A stretch of 64,000 nt of DNA from Apiosordaria backusii (GCA_030549205.1 JAUKTV010000001.1:4340001-4404000), one strand, 5' to 3'. Shown: positions 10,758 through 23,765, counted from the first letter of the stretch. Program-made: numbers and translations. Notes: a model not told the origin generated them from the sequence alone.

Positions 10758-11619
10758 TTACCTATAGATTTCCTCAAAGGGTCTCTTGTCGTTGAAACAT
10801 GAGTCCCAGACTTGGTTGACCACCTTTGTTGCTTGGACGTCGTCTTTACATGTTGGTCTGTTCATGACGGATTGGATGGCTCTCATCCGGACGCAGTTTT
10901 GGAACTGTTGGGTCAGGGTCAAGTTCCCTCGGGTTATGGCCTCTCTGGTCCATCTGCACTCTCCGCTCAGCATGGATGCTCGGATCTGTTGGTTACTGTT
11001 AGCATGTCGTTGGTTGAGGAAGTAAGAGTGAGGCAAGACAAACCTCTGTACAAGCAGCATGCTTCAAGTCCATACCCCCCATCCAATCCACCTTCCACCT
11101 CAGATGATCCCAAGCATGCACCATCTCATGCGCCAGGGTGTCCTCCAAGTGGCTCCTGTCCCTGATCTCATTCGCACAGAGTAAAATCCCATGGTCTGGG
11201 CTGAAACCACCCGTTTGCCTGACTACCGTGCCGTCTTCTGCTATCCTGCCGGGACACCTCCGACAGACGACATTGTGAGGCCCCAAGTCACCGTTTAGAG
11301 CGGCGCTTTTCTCGCGGAGGAAGCGGACGACGGGGGAGTGCTGGAAGAGCCAGTCGCGGTCGGTCTCGCAGCGGGCGCAGTCGCGGGCTTCGTTGGCTTT
11401 GTAACGGTCTTCGCGGTAGTGCTCGACGCCCTCGCGGGTGACCTTGCCGGTGAGGATCCGGAAGTAGTTGAAGTACCAGGCTAGGGAGGGGTCGTAGCCT
11501 GTTCGTTTGGGGTCGTTTTCGAGGTACCTTGGGGGTTGTGATGGTTGTGTGGATGAGGCTGTGGTTGAGTCTGAAGAGGGGGATTGTGATGGTGGTGGTG
11601 GGGATGGCGGGGAGGCCAT
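10758..11619 (-). CDS. ATP23: Mitochondrial inner-membrane protease ATP23
   Basis: Metalloprotease of the intermembrane space that processes Atp6 and helps assemble the F0 part of ATP synthase. Exons 11619-11044 and 10985-10758 give 267 residues. The zinc site HEMVH is at residues 164-168, in LAHEMVHAWD. Conserved cysteines include the CARC pair (81-84) and CRRC (119-122), then HAACTE spliced onto IRASMLSGECRW, the family's conserved block, and later CVRMRA and CKDD. The first 30 residues are Pro/Ser-rich and not a classic presequence, as is common for this protein, which is thought to enter by the Mia40 route. The donor is GTTTGT. Divergent from PRO1 with a 626-base shared promoter. Confidence 0.94.
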
Positions 11620-12245
11620 TGTGAAATAGGGAATTGGAATTCCCAGCTGAACAGGGTCAATTGGAAGTTCGGTGTGTTGGTATGAAGATATCGTCTGAAT
11701 ATCAAAAGCCGTCGAAATGGAATGCGCCCGGTTTCTTTGGTCGGAGCGCGCGCCCAGGAACTAACTGCCAAGCCCGTTGAACTGGAGAACCCTGCAACTT
11801 CCCTGTCGAGCAGGCGGTGAGACAGAGCAAAACCTCAAAGGGCGCAGCCAAAAGGCGTGGTGTGGAGTCAGCGCCCCGGGTGCCCCTCCATCCCGATGTC
11901 GGACCAATCATCCTCCACAGTACACCAAACAATCACCCTTCAAGAGTCGTCCAAGGAGGAAGGGAAGGGGGAAAAGGGGTCTCCACTTGGTGTCTGGGAT
12001 TCGATGCAACCACGGTTGAGCTGCATCTGCCCAGGCGACCAAATACGACAGCAACACGCACGCTCCAGGAAAAGGAATTGTCTATCCGAGTATAAGTGAT
12101 TTTTTTCATAAATATATGATGGAGGCGGAAACCGAGTCGTGTAAGATATTTTCTGGAGTCTCATACTCTCATCCATGCCACTCCTCCACTCTTCACTCTC
12201 AGTTTCATCCACTGACTTGTTCCGTTATATTGTAAACATCCAGCC

Positions 12246-13889
12246 ATGAGGGGTCCTCGTCCACTTGGCGTCGTGATCAAGCTGGGTGAGTGTATCCGTC
12301 TGAGCCAATTATTGGATGTGAATCCTGTGACTAACACGCCACGCCTCACAGGAACCAGCTCCATCGTCGACGAAAAGAGCCATGAGCCCCTTCTATCTAT
12401 CCTGACGTTGATCGTCGAGACGGCAGTCAAACTCAGAAAAGATGGCCACAAGGTCATCATCGTCTCCTCGGGAGCCATTGGTGTCGGTCTCCGGAGGATG
12501 GACGTAGAGAAGAGACCAAAGCATCTTTCCAAACTACAGGTCTGTCTTGACTCATCAACTCTCACAAGAAGAATCCAAGGCTGACCATGTGTAATCCAGG
12601 CCCTGGCAGCTATTGGCCAATGCAGGCTTATGAGCCTGTGGGACAGCTTGTTCAACCATCTCAGGCAGCCTATCGCTCAAATTCTCCTTACTAGAAATGA
12701 TATTGCCGATGTAAGTAACCTTGATGGTATGCCATATCTTGTGTAACCATCCCACTTACACACATCCCAACAGCGATCACGCTACCTCAACGCCCAAAGA
12801 ACAATCAACGAGCTCCTCGACATGGGTGTAATCCCCATCGTCAACGAAAACGACACCCTTGCCGTCTCAGAAATCAAATTCGGCGACAACGACACTCTCT
12901 CCGCTGTGACCGCCGCCATGGTCCACGCGGACCTCTTGTTCCTCATGACAGACGTCGACTGCTTGTACGACAAGAACCCCCGGACCAACCCCGACGCCCA
13001 GCCCATCGAAGTAGTAGAGGACATTTCTTCCCTAGTAGCAGACGTTTCCACCGCTGGTTCATCCCTAGGGACGGGCGGCATGTCCACCAAGATCGTCGCC
13101 GCGAGGCTGGCCACTTCCGCAGGCGTCACCACGGTTATTACTCGATCCTCCAACCCGGGAAATATCATCAATATCGTCAAGCACATCCAAGCCTCCCGCT
13201 CCCCCGCCTCCCCAGCAGCCAAAAACAACACCTCTGGCTCCGACTCCGAAGACAACACCGAAGCCTTGATCTCAGCCTCCGTATCCTCCATCAAATCCCA
13301 ACCCCCACTCCACACCCGCTTCCTCCCCTCCCCGCACCCGGTCCGAGACCGCTACTTTTGGATCTTGCACGGCCTCCGCCCCCACGGCACACTCTTCATC
13401 GACGCGGGGTGCTACAAAGCCCTTTTAAACAAAGCCGGGCTTTTACCCGTCGGTGTTGTCGACGTGGAAGGGACTTTTCACCAACAAGAAGCAGTGAGGA
13501 TCTGCGTAGTAGACAAGAAACACCCCCACCAGCAACCGCAAGAGGTGGGGAGGTGCCTGACGAACTACAGCAGTGCGGAGGTGGCGCGGATTAAGGGGAG
13601 GCACACGAGTGAGATTCCGGGGTTGCTGGGGTACATGGATTCGGAATATGTCGCGCAGAGGGAGAGTATCAGTTTTTTTAGCGGGTTTCAGGGGGTGGGG
13701 GTTAGTAGGCCGGTTACGCCTGTGGGGTCGGGGGTTAATTTGGTTGGGATGGTGAAGGGGACGCCGGGGAAGATCAAGGGGGGAGTACGCCGGGTACGCC
13801 GGTGCAGGAGGATAAGAGGTTGGAGGCGGAGGAGAAGGAGCTGGAAAAGGAGGAGGAGAAGGGGGGCAATGAAGAGGATGTGGTGGTGA
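12246..13889 (+). CDS. PRO1: Glutamate 5-kinase with PUA domain; tail frame broken
   Basis: First step of proline synthesis: ATP-dependent phosphorylation of glutamate. Exons 12246-12285, 12352-12539, 12600-12710 and from 12774. The joined frame reads VVIKLGTSSIV, VIIVSSGAIGVG, LLDMGVIPIVNENDTL, KFGDNDTLSA and SSLGTGGMSTKI, all hallmarks of the amino-acid-kinase fold, followed by a PUA domain (FIDAGCYKALLNKAGLLPVGV). Literally read it stops at 13889 (484 residues) after an odd Arg/Trp-rich tail. Between G runs at 13778-13783, 13893-13899 and 13914-13919 the plausible protein text moves frame each time (PVQEDKRLEAEEKELEKEEE, then KREDQGG, then QQQQQVRFVEEVKF ending at a TAG at 13989-13991). 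One extra G in each run would join them. The catalytic part is intact either way. Confidence 0.93.
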
Positions 13890-14324
13890 TGAGGGGGGGA
13901 AGAGGGAGGATCAGGGGGGCAGCAGCAGCAGCAGGTGAGGTTTGTGGAGGAGGTTAAGTTTGTTGGGGGGAAGGGGGGAAATAATGAGTAGGGTGGGAAT
14001 TTATCTGATTTGTCTGATTATGATAAGAGATGTGATGTGATGATATAAACACCGTTGGCGTTGTTTTTTTCTTGTTCTCTCTTTTATATTTGGGGTCTTG
14101 AACAGGTGGAACGAGGGCCGGGTATAGACAAAATAGAAGCAGGAGATGAACTTCAGCAGTGAAGAAAGCTTGGTATTTCTTTAATGCATAGATTCGCATG
14201 ATTGGCCAAAAACGCAAAAAAATGATTGATTACGAACGCCAAGACGCCCCCCTTTTTTGTTTGCCTTGTATGTTTCCCCAGTCCTCACACAACGGGTATC
14301 AATTCTCTCCTATTTCCTCCCCCT

Positions 14325-14939
14325 TTAACCAGCAAAAAGCGTGTCCTCATCCCTCAAATACTCCCCACAATCCGACTGCCTAAAGCAAACCACGCCCGTC
14401 GGGTCCAACCTCCTCGCCTCTGTCGTGCTCCGCGCCGTAACCCCAAAGCCCAGCGGGATATCCGCCATGCTGTACACCACGCAGCCCTGGTGCTCGGGGC
14501 AGTCTTCACTCCACCTCCCCACATGCGCTTTTACGACATTGGACCCGTAAAGGAAGGGCTGGGCGCCGTTTTCTTTAATCCAGATCTTGTGCCTGGCGCC
14601 CTGGGCGAGGATGGGCAAGGCGGTGATGTGCAGGCGGAACTTGCCGGTTCTGGTGAGCTTGCCGAGGCAGGTGCCGAGGGAGAGGAGGGCATCGCGGGAG
14701 ATGGAGGTGGCGAGGTTGGCGATGGAGAGCTTGACGTAGTAGACGCGGGAGTGGTTGAGGCGGAAGACGTAGCGGTCGCCGTCTTCGAGGGGGGAGATGA
14801 GGGATTTGAGGTCGGACATGTAATTTGCCAACTGGGGGGAGACATTGTTAACATTGGGATAACTTGGGGAAGGGAGGGTAAGGGTGATATGTACCTTGTC
14901 TAGGACTGTCTTCATCTCTTCGTCGGTTAAGGCACGCAT
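14325..14939 (-). CDS. NIP7: 60S ribosome biogenesis factor NIP7
   Basis: PUA-domain protein needed for 27S pre-rRNA processing and 60S maturation, in nucleolus and cytoplasm. Exons 14939-14895 (MRALTDEEMKTVLDK) and 14831-14325 give 183 residues, the family's usual size of about 180. Recognised by RYVFRLNHSRVYYV, SLGTCLGKLTRTGKFRLHIT and, in the PUA part, LYGSNVVKAHVGR and VYSMADIPLGFGV. The small intron has donor GTACAT and a CCCCAG acceptor. Convergent with PRO1. Confidence 0.95.
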   Translation of the reverse strand: MRALTDEEMKTVLDKVHITLTLPSPSYPNVNNVSPQLANYMSDLKSLISPLEDGDRYVFRLNHSRVYYVKLSIANLATSISRDALLSLGTCLGKLTRTGKFRLHITALPILAQGARHKIWIKENGAQPFLYGSNVVKAHVGRWSEDCPEHQGCVVYSMADIPLGFGVTARSTTEARRLDPTGVVCFRQSDCGEYLRDEDTLFAG

Positions 14940-15563
14940 TTTGGCAGTGGGGTTATTATTGAATTATGATTTTGTTTTGGATACAGGGTTGGTTTGGGCA
15001 AGATTGCGACAGACGCCGAGGTTTCAATTGAGAGAGGTGGTGGTGATGCGCTCGGTGTTGACAATGATGGCTGCTGCTTATCGCAAAGCTTCTTGAAAAA
15101 AAATCCAGACCACAGAGATGCCAATCGCAAGTGCGGACCCCACAGTGTGGGGAGGGACCCGCTTTTAGCCGCTGCTGCGCTGGACAGAGGTGGGCTTGGC
15201 ATCAACCTCACTTCATCTTGTTGCTGGTGTTCACCATGGACTAGCTGATGGCAACCGCGGAAAGTCGCAAACTCGTACAGGGAACCGATGACGATGTCAA
15301 GGTAGGCACCAAGAGAGTTGATTCAACAACTCAATACAAGTGGAGAAACATACGGCTTGTCACATCACTTCAGCTCACCACAGCCCCTTCGTACACATGT
15401 CATTGATGGGTAACCACCCCAGTGTATTATTTCCTGCTGTCTACCTGACTCGAGATATTCAGCCACAAACCCGTCAACTCCTTCTCAGTATAGCACCAGC
15501 CAACTATGCTATCCATTTAACACCGAGATATCTCTAACTGACTACCACGGTATCCATGATCGC

Positions 15564-16554
15564 TTAGAACGTGTAGCTCAACATGGCAACACCCACAATC
15601 ATGACAATGCAATACCACACCTGAGCACCGCGGCCACCACCATTGTTGGCGGCAGAGATGACAGGGATGCCAGGCTTGGAGTAAACAGGCGAAGCAGAGG
15701 GAGCAGAATAGGTGAAGCTGCTGTTCCCGTTACCGTGTCCGATGGAGGGGACAATGGTGCCGATTGTGCCAGCGGTGCCAACCGTGACGGTGGAGACGGT
15801 GACAGTCAATGACACAGTAGTATTAGCGGTCAAAGTCCGGGTGGCAGTGTTGGTGCTCATGATTGTGGTGATGGTGCTGGGCTCCTCAGAAATAGAGGAG
15901 ATGGAGAAAGAGGGAGAGACCTCGCTGGAAGAGAATGTGGTGGTCTCGTCGCTTGTGCTAGGGAAAGTTTGGGCGGTCTCAGTGACTGTACCAGTACTGG
16001 TAACCGTCTCGGTCAAGGTGCTGACCGAGTCCTCGCTGCTTGAAACAGAGCCGGACATGGGAGGACCGTCAGTCTGCATGGGATCATCGCTGTTGAGGGT
16101 GGCGACCGTGACAGTAACGCTCACGGTGACAGACTCGCCAGCGCAGATTGACCCGGTGGAACTGAAATGATGGAATGGTTAGCGATGTTGGGTTGTGATT
16201 ATGGTCGGATTGAGTGGTGATGCGACTTACGAGATTGGAGTGACCGAGGGAACATCGCTGACGGCATTGACAGTCCCGGTGGTCGAGAAGACGATCGAAG
16301 GAGCGGGAAGGTCGATGGAGGTGGAGGTAGTAGTGCAGAGAGTGCTAGCCTCGACCTCATCACCGCGGGCGACGAGACCATTGTTACCAGCGACTGCGAT
16401 GAATGTTAGGTTAGTTTTTCAATGTCCCATAAACAAAAAGTCGCTATTTGAGCCAATACTCACCAACAGGAACGGCGCAGAGAGCGAAACCGATGATCGA
16501 CTTGACAATGGAGGCACCATGGCCCTTGGTCTTGCTGGTGGTGGTGAAAATCAT
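15564..16554 (-). CDS. Ser/Thr-rich secreted or GPI-type surface protein
   Basis: Exons 16554-16464, 16393-16231 and 16161-15564 give 283 residues. After a basic N-terminus comes a hydrophobic stretch (SIIGFALCAVPV, residues 16-27) that can serve as a signal peptide or anchor; the ARG site a little further resembles a Kex2-type cut. The body is almost all Ser, Thr and Val with VTVSVTVTV-type runs, typical of O-mannosylated wall proteins, with two cysteines (TLCTT, SICAG). The last 15 residues (VWYCIVMIVGVAMLSYTF) are hydrophobic and follow a small-residue NNGGGRG stretch, so a GPI signal is plausible. No catalytic domain is seen. It could also be a one-pass membrane sensor, but there is almost no cytoplasmic tail. 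Confidence 0.75.
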
Positions 16555-18733
16555 GATGAATATCTCAAGATGAATTAACGAGTGACTGTTGGCGGTGGTT
16601 ACAGGTTAGCAACGGTGAGCTGACTGTTGTGTTGTTGTGACCAAGAAAGTGATGGCTGAAATAGGTGGGAGTGAGAGTGAGAGGAGGTAGGGTGGGAGAG
16701 GAAAACAACGAACAGTGTTGTGCAGAGACGCGTTGCTGAGTTCGTATGGAGGGGTAGTGAGTGTGAGTGGGAAAGCAGGCTGCGGAGGAAGAGGGTTATG
16801 TGGGTGGAAGAGGTGGGCAGAATTGGTTGCTGGGCGGGACAATGGTCGCTCCAACGAGCAATACTACACCCCAACAATGCGGTGCTCGAGGCTAGAAACA
16901 ATAATCTCACACGTACCAGATTCTTGACTATTCAATTCTGATTCTGATCAGGGTTGTCGAACAAGAATGCTAGTCGCGAAGGCGAAAGAGTGACTGTGGT
17001 CAAATGCCTAGTGGTGAAGAGGTGAGGTTGTCGTGGTGGGAAGACAAAAGAAAGAGAAAGGCGGAAAATAAATGTTATGACAACAAATACATCATGCTCA
17101 AAAATCAGGCAATCAGTGACCGAGAGCTTTGGTCACCCGGTGAGCAAGTAAGTGGGCAATTTGGTCATCTTGAGATGGAATTAGGGTCGTGGGATCTGGT
17201 TGGCCAAATCAGGAAAGAGCAGAAGGAGGTGCTCATCTGAGCTCGACCCTTACACGAGGACCACAAAGAGCCGCCATAGAGGGACAACGATGGGTATCTC
17301 TCTTGCTCGGACTTTAAAGAATTTCCACGGTGGATCCTGAGGGAACACTATTGCAACCAGCCAATGCCGAATTGGACATCTTCACCTGGCATTGACAATG
17401 GCCTATCTATTCTCAACAGATCTTGCACAAAGGAAGGCTACCGAGCGATGACCCCATCAAGTGATTATACCATCAATACAGAACCAGTAAAGAGCTGGAA
17501 ATCGAGGTGATGATTACGGGATTACCAAAGGCCTTCTGTTTCTCTGACAAGAGCCAACAGGACATGGTTGGTACAGGTCTATCCTCTAAAGGAGGCCGTG
17601 AGAACAACTGCATATCGAATGTTATCAGTGATCTTGATCGGTTACAAGTGGCAGTTCAGACATATTTGGTTGAAGAGGACAAGTTTTTCGAGGTGATAGG
17701 ATTCAGGGGCACCTGCCTGAGCCCCTGAATATGCCAAGACAAACATAGAGCCTCAGTATCACAACGGCACCACTGACCTTGAGGTTGAACAACTACTACT
17801 CGTGAACAAACCACGGTACATTTTCCAATGCATAAATATCCTGCATTATCGCACCTTCCAATCTTGTTTTCATCAGATGTCATTGACCAGTCACGAGACT
17901 CGGAAACCTAAGGCAACACTGCCAAGACCCACAATGGCTTGTTCCGTCGACAAAGGAAGTCGCGTCTCGACATCAGCTTTCCCACCGCAGATAAATATGC
18001 TCAATAGAATCACGATGGGAAGTACGAGTAAGAGTGAAAAATGTATTATGGCATTCTTCAAGGCCGCATATCAATCCACAAGAAGGACGTGGGCCATTGG
18101 GTCACGAGATGTGCCAGGAAGAAGGGTCTTCAGGTTTGTAATGATAAACTTCACGGCGCACACATGGCTGTTGTTCTTTTCTCCAAAGCTAAAACTCTCT
18201 AGTCTAGATAGGTGGCAATTTTACTGCCTAGAGATTTGACAGGCAACAGTGTTGGCTAAAATGTTGTGAAAGTGAGGTCCTGAGAGCTGGAGCTTCCCGC
18301 TCGACCCATAATTTTGCCAAGAAATTTTGGCAGCCCCCACGATTTGATGCTTCCCCAAATGTTACGCGATCCCAGGCGCGTACCACAGACCTTCAATAAT
18401 GTCCCATCAGAACCCGTAATCTCGCCGACGACAACACGATCCCTTACGACGTACGACGTACGACGCACGACGCACGAATACCGTTAACGATAACCATTTT
18501 CACTTGGAATCCGTAGACAACGCTGCTTTGACGCTCGGGGACCTCGGCCGAAACAAACCGCGAAGGATCTCCAATCGCCAATCGCGACGGCAACTCGATA
18601 ATTTGCGGTAACACACACGCGCTTTGTTTTCCCATCCCCGCTTCGCAACGTCGGTCAGCCGTTAGCAAAATCCCCAATCCATCAACACAAGCCATCCATC
18701 GACCCAGCCGAGTACTCGGAACTTGTGCGCATC
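16555..18733. other. 2.2 kb intergenic region upstream of PDS5
   Basis: No supported gene. Frames are short, and none carries a known domain or consistent splicing. Near the PDS5 end, 18445-18477 is a short tandem repeat of GTACGAC then GCACGAC (five units). An ACGCGT occurs near 16727, within 200 bases upstream of the surface-protein gene. Long 5' leaders are likely. Confidence 0.55.
18445..18477 (+). repeat. 7-bp tandem repeat (GTACGAC/GCACGAC)
   Basis: Five adjacent heptamers, three of the GTACGAC and two of the GCACGAC kind, about 260 bases before the PDS5 start. The array is palindrome-rich (GTAC) and lies in the probable promoter. Confidence 0.75.
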
Positions 18734-21700
18734 ATGGCGCCTCGCCGGAGCGCTGCTGAGGAAGTGGAAGAGGAGGAATCCGAGACGGAGCTCGTCGCGC
18801 TGCAGTTCAACGAGTCGTTAACATGGCGCCCTGGCAAGCCAATTCCCCTCGACAAGCTGCTCAAGCACCTCACCGCCCTATCGAAAGAGCTGGAGGAGCT
18901 GGACCAAGAAGTTGTTGACCCCAACTCGTTGACGAAGGTTGCGAAGGAAGTTGCGTCGCATCAAATATTGAGTCACAAGGACAAGGGCGTAAGAGCATAT
19001 GCCGCTCGCTGCGTGGTTGATATCCTTAGATTATGCGCCCCCGATGCGCCTTTCACTCCAACACAGATGAAGGTATGGACTTTTTGTCTCGGCAATATGT
19101 TGTCTCGCATTGAAGTTGCTAAACTAAAAGTAGGACATCTTCAACCTCACCGTCACATCTATTATTCCCGCCTTATTCGACCCCTCAAATCCATACAACG
19201 CCCAGCACAAATATGTCCTTCGATCCCTCACCGAAATCAAGAGCGTGGTTCTCCTCCTCGATGTGGACGGCAGTGAAAATCTCCTGCTCGCCCTCTTCTC
19301 TAACATATTTGATGGAGTATCAGGGGTCAAGTCAACAACGGGAGAGCAGGTGGCCAAGGATGTCGAATTTAGCATGGCCGAGATGCTTGGAGTGCTGATA
19401 GATGAGGCCACGAGTCTTCCAGCAAAGGTTGTGGATATCATTATGGCCCAGTTTCTCAGAGCAGCTGCCCCGGGAGCAGGCAAGAGGAGGCGCGACCATG
19501 TCCAACTCGACGACAACCAGGCAACACTGTTGGCAAAGGAGGAGCCCGAGGCCTACCAAATAGCGAAAAACCTGTGTCAGACATTTCCCGACAAAATGTC
19601 TAGGTTCGTCAGTCAGTATTTCAGCGACGTTATAGTTGATGCGACCTCATTTGCCGCTAGACCAGGCGGGCATAAGGATGCTGATGAGTCGGAGGACGAG
19701 GAAGGCCCTTCGGGCCCTTCTGAATCAGATCTCAAGGAGTTGGAAAAGGCGCATACACTGATCCGGGAGCTGTGGAAAGCTGCACCACAAGTTCTGCAGA
19801 ATGTCGTCCCTCAGGTCGATGCCGAACTATCAGCTGACAATGTGCATCTGCGCCAACTTGCAACGGAGACGCTGGGAGACATGATTTCGGGAATTGGCGC
19901 CGCAGGACCACCGCCGCCACCAGTTCTAGATCCTGCTGCGTACCCACCACTGAGCTTGGAAGCCGAAGAGAATGTTGATGTCCAGGGACTGAACATTCTC
20001 ACGAAGCCGCTCTCAGCCATATCTTTTCCCCAGACACACAGTTTAGTTTTTCACAATTTCCTCAGCAGGAAAAACGACAAGGCCTCAGCCATCCGAGCAG
20101 CTTGGACGACCGCGGTTGGGTATATCCTATCAACCTCTGCCGGTGGCATTGGCCTTAGTCGGGAGGACGAGTCTACTCTGATTCAGGGACTTGGAGAGAA
20201 GCTCTCAGACAGCGATGAGAAGGTCAGACTTGCAGCCGTAAAAGCTATCGAGTCGTTTGGCTTCCGGGATGTAGTTCTCAAGCTGGGGCCCAACGGGGGT
20301 GTCTCCAAGGAGGGTTCCATTCTATCCACCCTGGCCGACCGGTGCCGTGACCGGAAGCCCGCTGTGAGAGTTGCCGCCATGTCTTTACTAGGAAAACTCT
20401 GGGCGGTTGGAACCGGCGAACTGCTTGCTGGAAATGAGGCTGTTATTGCGGCGCTCGAGGGCGTCCCAAGCCGCATCTACAACGCATTTTATGCCAATGA
20501 TGCCGAGGTCAACGCCCTGCTGGACCGCGTTATCTTTGAATGCCTGGTTCCTCTCAACTATCCGCCACCAAAGAAGGGTACCAAGGCTGCGAATGGAAGC
20601 TCACAATCACAGGCCGCCGCCGCTGCTGCCGCTACCGCGGATGCAGATGCCATCAGAGCAGAGAGAATATTGCTCCTTGTACGGTCTCTTGATCCCATGG
20701 CGAAGAAGGCCTTTTTCGCGATGCAGGCAAGGCAGCCACAGTTTGCCCAGATTTTGGAGACATACGTTAAGCAGTGCGAGCTGTTTAACGGAGGTGTTAT
20801 GGACGACAACGCAGACAAGAAGCAGGCCAATCTCAACAAGACGGTTCAGTATATCGCCCAGTTCCTTCCAAACGCCCCACAGAGCGTTCAGGATCTTCTG
20901 AAATTTGCCAAGGCCAACGATCGGCGAAACCGTGCCTTCGTCAGATATATTATCGGGCAGGAGCATGACTTCAAGAGAGTTCACACCGCTCTCAAGGAAT
21001 TAGGGAAGCGGATCCAGGGTGGGAAAGAGCCGAATATTCACGAAACACTGCTGCCGCTTCTCTATCGATCTGGCCGCTTTATTTTCAACCGCAGTCACTT
21101 GGCCACCATAATGGATTACTCTAAATCTAATAAGGATGGCTTGGGCAGTGCCGCCCACGAAGTGCTGAACGAGATATCACAACGGAACCCCGATCTCTTC
21201 AAGACTCACATCGGGCAGCTCTGCAAGGATCTCGTAGATCAGGCGCCTACCGAGAGCCGCGAGAACGACCCATCTGTTGCTGAGACCTTGAAGGCTTGTT
21301 CGACGTATGCCAGAAAGTATCCGAAGGATGTACCTATGGACCGGGATTTTGTTCAGACCTTGGTCAGTTTTGCCTTGTTGGGTCAGCCGCCAAAAGTTGC
21401 CAAGCATGCTGTGAATATCCTGCTGTCTAAGCAGGACAACAAGAGTACCGTGTACGCCAAGGATCTGCTCCAGCGCATTTTCAAGGACTGGACATACGGC
21501 TCTAAACACTTTCTCAACAAGCTCTCGGCGGTTAGTCAGCTGGAGCTTCTTGCACCCAAGGTGACTCATGCCGCAGAGGATAAGATTCTCAACATGATTG
21601 AGCATATTCTCACTGAGGTGCGAACGGAAGCCAGCGATAGGGACCCTGAGTGGGTAGACGATGCTGAGCTTGACGAGGAGTGCCAAGCCAAGTGTTTGGC

Positions 21701-23372
21701 CCTCAAGACTGTGGCGAACCGGCTGAGGAGTATGGATGCCGATGAGGCAAAGGAGAGCGGAGCTGAGGTGTGGAAAATGCTGATGAAGCTGATCCGCACT
21801 AAAGGGGAGCTTTGCAAGACCAAAGATACGCCAAAGCATCACCGGTCCCGGTTGCGGCTGCTTGCGGCTCAGCTTATCCTTAAGCTGTGCACGCAAAAGC
21901 ACTTTGACGAGCTTCTCACCCCAGAAGACTTCAACACGCTCGCCTTGACCACGCAAGACGCCGCTCAGGAGGTGCGTCACGGCTTCGTAAGGACACTCCA
22001 AAAGTATCTCGCCGACGATAAGCTCCGGGCCCGGTTCTATACCATGATCTTCTTGATGGCTTTTGAGCCCAACGCCGAGTTCAAGCAGAGGACAGAAACC
22101 TGGATCCGATCGCGGGCGCGACATTATGCCAGCACAAAACAGCCTGTTCTTGAAGCCATCATCGGTCGCCTCTTCTCGCTCTTGGCTCATCACCCAGACT
22201 ACAGCTCTGACCCTGAGGAGCTAGTCGATCACGCCAGGTATATTCTCTTCTACGTCAGCCTGGTGGCAACCGAGTCCAACCTGGGGTTATTGTCCAAGTA
22301 CGCCGAGCGCGCCAAGCAGACCCAAGACGCGCTGGATCCTCAGAGTAACGGTCACCGGGTGTTGTGTGATTTGACCCAGGCAGTCATCCGCAAGTGGCAG
22401 GAGAAGAAGAATTGGGCGTTCAACGCCTGGCCAGATAAGATTGGGCTGCCAAAGGGTCTTTATGCTCCCCTCAAGTCACATAACGAGGCGCAGGAGATAG
22501 CCGAGAAGGTGCTCATTCCTGATGAGATTGACGAGAAGCTGGATGATCTTCTCAGGGCGATGGATCGCAAGAAGGTCTGTTTGTTCACTCCTTCCCATTT
22601 TTATAAAACAATCATGGATGCTAACAGTGAAACACAGAAGCGCAAATCAACCGCCGACGGCTCATCCGAGGCCCGCCCAGCAGCCAAAAAGTCCAGAGTC
22701 CAACCCAAGGAGCCCAGGATCAAGGAGGCGAGGAAGATCGCCACTCCCAAGCCCAAGAAACCCTCCAAACCGAAAAAGGCACGCTCTACTCCCAAAGTAT
22801 CAGCAATTTCAGACGCCAACCGCCGCCGCTCGGGGCGATCAGTGGCCAAGGGCAACCAGTCGTACATTGAGCGGGACTCGTCAGAGGATGACGAGGAGAT
22901 GCTGGATGGTGTGGCGGAGTGGGAGTATGAAGATGAGAATGGCCAGGAGGCGGGGTCGGATGATGAGAACAGCAATGGCAAGAAGAAAGATGATGGGAGC
23001 AGTAGTGAGTTATCTGAACCTGAGGAAGTAGAGGAGGAGGAAAAGGGAGAGGAAGAGGGGGATGTTGAGATGGCGGATGGGAAAGAAGCTGAGGAAGAGA
23101 AGGAAGAGGGGGAACAAGAGGAACAAGAGGCAGATGACGAGAAGGAAGAGGAGCCAGAGTCAGAAGCTGAAGAGGAAGTGGAAGTGGAAGAGGAGGAAGC
23201 GCCCCCACCGACAAAGGCCAATGGGCGAAAGGGGAGGTCAGCAGCAGCTCCAAAGGAGAAGGCTAAACCTGCGGCAAAGGAGAAGTCGACGGCACCGGCG
23301 GCGGCGAAGAAGCAGACTACATTACCGACTAGGACGTCGGGACGGGCGACTAGGGGGAGGGCTGCTGCTTAG
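18734..23372 (+). CDS. PDS5: Sister-chromatid cohesion factor PDS5
   Basis: HEAT-repeat protein that binds cohesin and controls its loading, release and maintenance (Spo76/BimD group). Exons 18734-19072, 19134-22574, 22638-23372 give 1504 residues. Start is the ATG of MAPRRS. LQFNESLTWRPGKPIPLDKL, DKGVRAYAARCVVDILRLCAPDAP and FLSRKNDKASAIRAAW are typical of fungal PDS5. The body is a long alpha-solenoid; the last 250 residues are Lys/Pro-rich, then strongly acidic (Glu/Asp runs), then basic, with an SGRATRGRAAA end, fit for DNA or histone contact. The 63-nt stretch 22575-22637 (GTCTGT ... GCTAACA ... ACACAG) is open in frame but has all features of an intron; without splicing the protein gains 21 residues. 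Confidence 0.93.
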
Positions 23373-23765
23373 ATATCTGGGTGATGTGTGGGTGGGTAAT
23401 ACAGGGTTCGGGAAGTAAGCGTGGTCAACAACGATAATCCTGATCGTTTTATATTTATATCTCCGTGTTATCCTTTGAAAGAGGGAGAGAAAATTTCAGT
23501 TTTTGCTTGCTTTGGCTCGGATTGGCTCAGCTTTTGGTTCGGTTCGGTTCAGGGATTGTGGTGTGTGATGATGGGAGGGACGGGAGAGAGGAGGGTATTT
23601 TTATGTGTATATATACTAAAGTGCAGTGGTTATTTTTGCTTCGTGGAAAGTTGTCTTTGAGTGTCTATGTAGCGGCTATGTAAGGTTGAAAGTGTTTGTG
23701 TCAAATGCAAGTCTAACCTCACTGTAAATCATCCCCGTCTTTCTCATGTTAGATTGGACGATCTA

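Noticed and set aside
22601..23221. Ser-rich antisense frame opposite the PDS5 tail
   Set aside because: Mirror of the Glu/Asp-rich sense codons; repeats of TCC/TCT only.
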